Assembly: GCF_028710545.1 (NCBI RefSeq)
Contig: NZ_JAQTTX010000015.1
Span: 1-57,824 of the forward strand
Direction of reading: 5' to 3'
Origin: Halothiobacillus sp.
Lineage (GTDB): Bacteria; Pseudomonadota; Gammaproteobacteria; Halothiobacillales; Halothiobacillaceae
Length of the DNA stretch: 57,824 nucleotides
The notes beneath the pieces are model-generated. The model was not told the origin of the DNA. It saw only the letters and a program-made list of their open reading frames with translations, and did no database searches. Shown here piece after piece: positions 53,858 through 57,824 of the stretch (position 1 is its first letter; each line of letters begins with the position of its first letter). Both the position numbers and the translations under genes were made by a program.

Positions 53858-56728
53858 TCAAGCCGCCAAGCTCTCATTCAATTGATCGATCAGGCTATTC
53901 AGTTCATCGCCGAAGAGTAGATACACCTTGCCAAGTCCTCCATGTTGCGAGAACGGCGCATATTCAAAATCGTCCGGTTCGATGCCGAGGTTGGCAGCAA
54001 TGTGATCGCGTATCATTTCCAGCCAACGCAACTGTTCCGAGTTAAATGGCTTACCGGCATTCTCCTGTGCAGCCAGCCATGTCTTGAAGTTGGCATCGAC
54101 GCGTTCGGGGAACGGTATCAGTTCATTGTCCTGATGAATGGCGAAGCGCACGAGGGAAACCAGATCGGTGAGAATACGTTGGCCGCTGGCGCCCTTGACC
54201 TTGCTTTTTTCCAGCGCGGCGTAGGCCTGCCAGAGTTGGGATTCGTTCCACAGATACGGTGGCGCTTCGATGCGGTCGGCGAGGTCTTTCACGGCTTCGA
54301 AAGTGAGGCGCTGTTTGTAGGGCTGGCTGTAGAGGATATGCAAGGCGGTGATTTCGTCTTTGTTGTCGGCGATGAATTGCTCGAAGGATTGCACCAAGCC
54401 TTTGGCGCGGTCGAGTGCGGCGGCACTGAAACCGGCTTCGATGACCTGATCCTGACTGACGTGGTCGATGGTGATTTCGTTCTTGGCTTTGATGTCGAGA
54501 ATGAGTTGGCGCAGCGCGGGATCACACAAGGGTTTGGCAGCCTGTATGCGATCCCGCCCCGCCGCACCTGAATGGGTATCGGGGTCGAGCGAAGCGACGA
54601 GTTGATGCGCCAAGTCCTTGAGACCAAAGCCACCGCTGGCGACGCGAATTTTGGCGTCGTCTTCGGCGCTGATGCGGTGTTCCATCCGCGCCAGACGACC
54701 GGCAATACTGGTGATGACATCGTCTTCGGTATTGCCGAACGCGACGGCTTGTAGCAAGCGCTCGAAGCTGACGCTGGGTTTTTTCTCCATCGGGCGGGCA
54801 TCGGTCTTGTCCTGCTCGCACACGCCGACGGCATCGACAATCACGAAGTGATCCTTGGCTTTGGCGTCCGGCGTGACGGCCTTGAGGTCGTCGGGTTTGA
54901 TGACGCGCACACCACGGCCCTTCATCTGTTCGAAGAAACCGCGCGACTTGACGGCGCGCATGAACATGACGATTTCCACCGGCTTGATGTCGGTGCCGGT
55001 GGCGATCATATCGACCGTAACCGCAATGCGTGGCATAGGGCTGTTACGAAATGCCTTGATGAGTTCCTTGGGCGTGGCACCGGTGGTGCGGTAGGTGATC
55101 TTCTGGGCGAAATCGTTGCCCTTGCCGAATTCCTCGCGCAGGATTTCGACGATGTTTTCGGCATGGTTATCGTCCTTGGCGAAGATGAGGGTTTTGGGTA
55201 CCCAGTCGCCGCTTCGACCGGGGAAAATTTCGCTGAACAGCTTGTCGCGGAAGGTGCGCACGATGGTGCGAATCTGATCGGGCGTGACCACGGCGCGGTC
55301 GAGCTGGTTGGGATCGTAGGCGAAGTCGTCATCGAGTTCTTCCCAGCGGGTCTTGCGGGTTTCCCGATCACGTTTTTCCACGTAATAACCCGCTTCGACC
55401 TTACCGCCCTGTTCGGTAATGGCGGTTTTGATGCGGTAGACGTCGTAGTTGACGTTGACGCCGTCGGCCACGGCCATTTCGTGGTTGTATTCCATCACCA
55501 GATTCTGGTGGAAGAAACCGAACGTCTGTTTGCCGGGCGTCGCGGTGAGGCCGATGAGATAGGCATCGAAATATTCCAACACCTGCGCCCACAGGTTGTA
55601 GATGGAACGGTGGGCCTCGTCGGTGACGATGATGTCGAAGGTTTCAATAGGAATGCTCGGGTTGTATTCAATGGGCTCCGGGCTTCGCAGGAGACCGGCA
55701 TACGGCGTTGCGGCGCTCGCGGCACTGCTCATTGACTCACCAGTCAACTCCGCTGCTCGCTCACCCCTCGCCTTGTCTGCCAGCCCCCTGCTGTGCCCGC
55801 CATTGGTAAGCAGATCACCCAGTTCATAAATCGCCAGGTCTTCCAGATCAGCTGGCAGGTCTTTCCCCTTGAGCATGGAGTACATGCGCTGGATGGTGCA
55901 GATGCAGACACGGGCGGTGGTGTCGATCTGGTTGCCCTGCAAGCGCTGGACGATGTATTCCTCACTGAACTTGAAGTTGTTGTAGGGCGAGACGTATTGC
56001 TGGAATTCTTTCAGGGTCTGATCGGCGAGATTGCCGCGATCGACCAGGAACAGAATGCGCCGCGCCCCGGCAAACTTGATCAAACGGTAGATGAAGGAAA
56101 TCGAGGTAAATGTTTTGCCCGAACCGGTCGCCATCTGGATCAACGCACGTGGGCGGTTTTCCTTCAGCGATTGTTCGAGATTTCTGATCGCTTTGATCTG
56201 CGCGGGCCAGAGCCCATCTTCCACCAACGGCGGCATGGTTTGAAGCTTGCCAAGGAAGGTTGCGCCTTCAGCCATATAGCCTGCGGGGGCTTCCTGTACA
56301 CTGTTTTGCGTCGTGCCCAACCATTCGGCGAGCAGCTCCGGCGTGTGAAAGGCGAATACCGACCGCGAGCGTGGCACCGGATCAAGACCGTTGGTAAAAC
56401 GGGTTTCAACGCCAGTGGACTGATAGGAAAACGGTAACGGGTTGCCCCAACGCGGCAAGCCAGTTGGTAACCCTTGCGTGTACTTGGTCGATTGAGTTTC
56501 GACGCCGGTCAGGGTGACGCCTTCTTTTTTGGCTTCGATCACACCGGCTGCTTTTCCATCCACATACAGCAGATAGTCGGCAAAGCCTTGACCAGGCAAG
56601 GGAAATTCACGAATCGCTACGCCGCGCGCCGCATGGATATGAGCGGCGGCAGCGTCCTGCACGAGCCACCCCGCCGCATGCAGCAGCCGATCAATGCTTT
56701 CCCTGGCCTGTTGTTCCGGTTGAGTCAT
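53858..56728 (-). CDS. hsdR: Type I restriction endonuclease subunit R
   Basis: 956 residues. The N-terminal PD-(D/E)XK nuclease is seen as FADYLLYVDGKAAGVIEAKKEG (Asp 51, Glu 65, Lys 67). The SF2 translocase has Walker A MATGSGKT (199-206), DEAH (370-373), SAT-like LTATPGKQTFGFF and motif VI QMKGRGVRV. Between residues ~303 and 352 there is a low-complexity Gly/Ala/Ser-rich segment absent from typical relatives. It translocates and cleaves unmodified DNA with HsdM and HsdS. First gene of the island operon; its C-terminal tail is copied three times downstream. Confidence 0.95.
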   Translation of the reverse strand: MTQPEQQARESIDRLLHAAGWLVQDAAAAHIHAARGVAIREFPLPGQGFADYLLYVDGKAAGVIEAKKEGVTLTGVETQSTKYTQGLPTGLPRWGNPLPFSYQSTGVETRFTNGLDPVPRSRSVFAFHTPELLAEWLGTTQNSVQEAPAGYMAEGATFLGKLQTMPPLVEDGLWPAQIKAIRNLEQSLKENRPRALIQMATGSGKTFTSISFIYRLIKFAGARRILFLVDRGNLADQTLKEFQQYVSPYNNFKFSEEYIVQRLQGNQIDTTARVCICTIQRMYSMLKGKDLPADLEDLAIYELGDLLTNGGHSRGLADKARGERAAELTGESMSSAASAATPYAGLLRSPEPIEYNPSIPIETFDIIVTDEAHRSIYNLWAQVLEYFDAYLIGLTATPGKQTFGFFHQNLVMEYNHEMAVADGVNVNYDVYRIKTAITEQGGKVEAGYYVEKRDRETRKTRWEELDDDFAYDPNQLDRAVVTPDQIRTIVRTFRDKLFSEIFPGRSGDWVPKTLIFAKDDNHAENIVEILREEFGKGNDFAQKITYRTTGATPKELIKAFRNSPMPRIAVTVDMIATGTDIKPVEIVMFMRAVKSRGFFEQMKGRGVRVIKPDDLKAVTPDAKAKDHFVIVDAVGVCEQDKTDARPMEKKPSVSFERLLQAVAFGNTEDDVITSIAGRLARMEHRISAEDDAKIRVASGGFGLKDLAHQLVASLDPDTHSGAAGRDRIQAAKPLCDPALRQLILDIKAKNEITIDHVSQDQVIEAGFSAAALDRAKGLVQSFEQFIADNKDEITALHILYSQPYKQRLTFEAVKDLADRIEAPPYLWNESQLWQAYAALEKSKVKGASGQRILTDLVSLVRFAIHQDNELIPFPERVDANFKTWLAAQENAGKPFNSEQLRWLEMIRDHIAANLGIEPDDFEYAPFSQHGGLGKVYLLFGDELNSLIDQLNESLAA

Positions 56729-57204
56729 AACCTGACGTGATCTCTTGACTACGTTTCATGGCGACGTTGCGATGTGTCGCTGCATCATCGCATAAATGAG
56801 CAGACGTATAGCAGGGTTATCGAAAGCAAAACGGCATCAGATTGGCCGTGGGCACGCTCAATTCTGGGAATTTATTCACCGGTCACTCGGCTGTTGCACT
56901 TATCCCGATAATCCCGTGCTGATCTCGTACAATACCGGGCTTCAATTCGGATTAAGACGATTCCATTCGAACCAACTGCGAATACGAGTAGATACACCCC
57001 GTGACCGAAGTCGATCTCAGCCAACATACCCCGATGATGCAGCATTAGCACTTAAATTACTGTAATGCCATGTTTTATATGCATTTAAATCACCAGATGT
57101 CTAATACAAAACATGGAATTACCATCGAATAAGACCTCTGTGCAACAAGATTTCTATTTCGAGTTTTAGACAAGAAACCCTAGTTTTTTACACTCTAGTT
57201 GTGG
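56729..57204. other. AT-rich intergenic region upstream of hsdR
   Basis: No convincing gene; the one sizeable frame (56796-57065) lacks family features and is interrupted by Pro/Arg-rich chance sequence. The hsdR promoter should lie here, but I see no strong -35/-10 pair. 57.05-57.2 kb is clearly AT-richer than the neighbouring genes, suggesting foreign DNA. Confidence 0.6.
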
Positions 57205-57726
57205 CTAATGTTTTTCATCCCACTCCACCACACTGCCAGACTGGATGGCCGAAGCCAATCCAGCAAAATCAGGACGCACCACCTGCTCTTGCGTCACCTT
57301 TGCCACATAGCCGTTGGCAAACCCCTTGCTGAAGTTGCCGGTGTTGTAGGCCGAAATTGCGCGTCGGAGCGATTGCTGCCCTTGGCCAATGTCCTTTACT
57401 GCTTTTTGGTAAAAGCTCTGCAATATCTGTGCGCCTGCCTTGATGTTAGTGCAAGGATCAAATACCGCGTCCACACTCAGATTCAACGAGGTTAGGTTTT
57501 TTACATTAACCTGCATCAAACCCATGTCGATGTTGTAACCCATCCCGATTAGTCGGTTCGCTTCTTTGATGGCTTCAGCCTGATTCGCAGGCTGGCGTGG
57601 TAAAACATAATCCCCATTGATACCAATCCGCCACGGATTACCACCCGATTCGACCCGCACAATGGCAGCGAGGGTTTGCGGTGCCACATTGGGTCCGCAT
57701 TGAGCGTAAAGAGCCGCCAAGTCCAT
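57205..57726 (-). CDS. VirB1-like lytic transglycosylase
   Basis: 173 residues from ATG 57726 (AGGGAGA upstream). The catalytic Glu is in AIVRVESGGNPW (about 26), with NIDMGLMQVN and AISAYNTGNFSKGF completing the SLT domain. FDPCTNIKAGAQILQSFY matches the VirB1/TrbN group that opens the wall for type IV secretion. There is no obvious cleavable signal peptide. With the truncated frame upstream, it suggests that a conjugation or T4SS cluster continues beyond the right edge. Confidence 0.88.
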   Translation of the reverse strand: MDLAALYAQCGPNVAPQTLAAIVRVESGGNPWRIGINGDYVLPRQPANQAEAIKEANRLIGMGYNIDMGLMQVNVKNLTSLNLSVDAVFDPCTNIKAGAQILQSFYQKAVKDIGQGQQSLRRAISAYNTGNFSKGFANGYVAKVTQEQVVRPDFAGLASAIQSGSVVEWDEKH

Positions 57727-57735
57727 GGTTTCTCC

Positions 57736-57824
57736 CTAATAGTTAATGGCCGTAACAACGGGCACGCCAAAAAGGCGTCCCCAGGCGTGGACAGCCTTGA
57801 TTTGAATTTCTGGCAAATGGGTTT
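57736..57824 (-). CDS. C-terminal fragment of an upstream gene cut by the window edge
   Basis: On the complement an open frame enters from the right edge and ends IKAVHAWGRLFGVPVVTAINY then TAG, 9 nt before the transglycosylase ATG. The tight spacing and sensible amino-acid composition favour a real gene end in the same operon. Too short to name. Confidence 0.4.
   Translation of the reverse strand, partial: THLPEIQIKAVHAWGRLFGVPVVTAINY

Noticed and set aside
56796..57065. 90-codon frame upstream of hsdR
   Set aside because: No domain, no ribosome site, and atypical composition; treated as intergenic.
1..57824. tRNA or rRNA genes as integration targets or species markers
   Set aside because: Looked for cloverleaf ends and rRNA landmarks by eye and found none; a tRNAscan run would be needed to exclude them fully.

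Overview
The window looks like chromosomal DNA of a free-living, motile gammaproteobacterium. The evidence is an E. coli-type homodimeric pyruvate dehydrogenase (aceE/aceF), a dusB-fis pair, ampD-ampE, xseB-ispA-dxs, and cca with an HD domain. FolE2 in place of FolE1, an E3 with its own lipoyl domain, and ThrB of the kinase-fold type would fit a sulfur-oxidising or related environmental lineage (Halothiobacillus-like). That genus guess is inference; no rRNA or tRNA is present to test it.

Layout. 1-3.8 kb: a leftward operon (TonB receptor, Tat-exported binding protein, luciferase-like monooxygenase cut by the window edge), each pair sharing 4 nt. 4.2-9.1 kb: a chemoreceptor, a squalene/phytoene-synthase-like protein, an SDR with a degenerate active site, a tiny membrane protein and a HerA-like ATPase. 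9.3-15.4 kb: the aceE-aceF-lpdA operon. 15.4-16.6 kb: a scar with an IS66 fragment and a possible small His-rich lipoprotein. 16.6-26.8 kb: low-molecular-weight phosphatase, amino acid permease, xseB-ispA-dxs-queD-folE2, tatD, and a stator pair (motA/motB type) behind a sigma-28-like promoter. 27-40 kb: two large c-di-GMP proteins (one with an apparent globin sensor between GGDEF and EAL), polA, a LOG-family hydrolase, thrB, dusB-fis and tcdA. 40-47 kb: cca, a histidine phosphatase, ampDE, a DMT permease, a CMD-family protein and pncC-ychJ-thiamine-binding genes. 47.2-57.8 kb: an accessory island with a NERD protein and a type I restriction-modification locus (gene order R, S, kinase, DUF3037, M), a GIY-YIG nuclease, a tandem repeat array, and a VirB1-like transglycosylase suggesting conjugation genes beyond the right edge.

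Two things stand out. First, a family of 151-bp non-coding elements with IS5-like ends and CTAG/CTAA target duplications folds into five consecutive hairpins. Block lengths are nearly the same in copies whose arm sequences differ, and insertions often sit on the stop codons of core genes. Second, the type I RM operon carries a translationally coupled HipA-like kinase plus DUF3037 pair between hsdS and hsdM. Its hsdR-hsdS junction has been blown apart by a GIY-YIG gene and three 252-bp repeats, each carrying a copy of the hsdR 3' end. This is the best candidate here for an undescribed defence or mobile system.
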